Shown here piece after piece: positions 19,348 through 19,392 of a stretch of 19,392 bases of DNA. This stretch comes from CAZMGT01 sp964565895. GTDB taxonomy: Bacteria > Armatimonadota > Zipacnadia > UBA1398 > CAZMGT01. The DNA lies in contig CAZMGT010000066.1 of NCBI GenBank assembly GCA_964565895.1, positions 1 through 19,392 on the forward strand, given 5' to 3'. The position numbers were made by a program, and so were the translations under genes. Every line of letters starts with the position of its first letter. The first letter of the stretch is position 1. The notes under the pieces were generated by a model. It ran no database searches, was not told where the DNA came from, and saw only the letters and a list, made by a program, of their open reading frames with translations.

Positions 19348-19392
19348 CTATTCGATAATTTCGGTAACCACGCCGGCGCCCACGGTGCGCCC
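19348..19392 (-). CDS. tuf: Elongation factor Tu, last 14 codons (cut by window edge)
   Basis: The frame entering from the right edge reads GRTVGAGVVTEIIE then TAG. GRTVGAGVVTxI is the universal C-terminus of EF-Tu, the GTPase that delivers aminoacyl-tRNA. tuf directly upstream of rpsJ is the common str-S10 junction, which supports the call. Only the tail is visible. Confidence 0.9.
   Translation of the reverse strand, partial: GRTVGAGVVTEIIE

Overview
This window is a single, tightly packed ribosomal-protein superoperon. All 36 genes I can support (34 complete, 2 cut by the window edges) read on the minus strand, so transcription runs from position 19392 down to 1. The sequence is strongly G+C-rich. 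The organism looks like a high-GC bacterium of the Chloroflexota/Armatimonadota/Deinococcota kind, possibly thermophilic. The basis is an EF-G-2 of the Thermus type, zinc-binding forms of S4, S14 and L36, a zinc-lid adenylate kinase, and the tail order rplQ-truA-rplM-rpsI. The phylum is inference only.

Layout in transcription order. The last 14 codons of EF-Tu (tuf, 19392-19348) lead into the complete S10 block: rpsJ, rplC, rplD, rplW, rplB, rpsS, rplV, rpsC, rplP, rpmC, rpsQ (19311-14076). A full-length EF-G-2-type translational GTPase follows (14045-11964), at the junction where rpsQ is normally followed directly by rplN. The spc block continues as rplN, rplX, rplE, rpsN, rpsH, rplF, rplR, rpmD, rplO, secY (11935-6917), but rpsE (S5) is missing between rplR and rpmD. 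Next come adk, map, infA, rpmJ, and the alpha block rpsM, rpsK, rpsD, rpoA, rplQ (6903-1962). The tail is truA, rplM, rpsI, then the start of an unidentified lipoprotein-like gene that runs off the left edge.

Gene spacing is minimal: the longest gap is 65 bases, several genes overlap, and I see no rho-independent terminator and no convincing promoter. Co-transcription is therefore likely. The products supply the ribosome (both subunits), its factors (EF-Tu, IF-1, an EF-G paralog), RNA polymerase alpha, the SecY channel, N-terminal Met removal (Map), adenylate balance (Adk) and tRNA pseudouridylation (TruA).

The two departures from the standard layout are the main results: an EF-G-2-family GTPase inside the spc block, and the clean loss of rpsE. 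Other oddities are a split zinc knuckle in L24, a long Ala/Pro/Glu tail on S3, a map gene with no ordinary start codon where homologs begin, and GC-rich inverted repeats just ahead of rpsH, rplR and rpsK.
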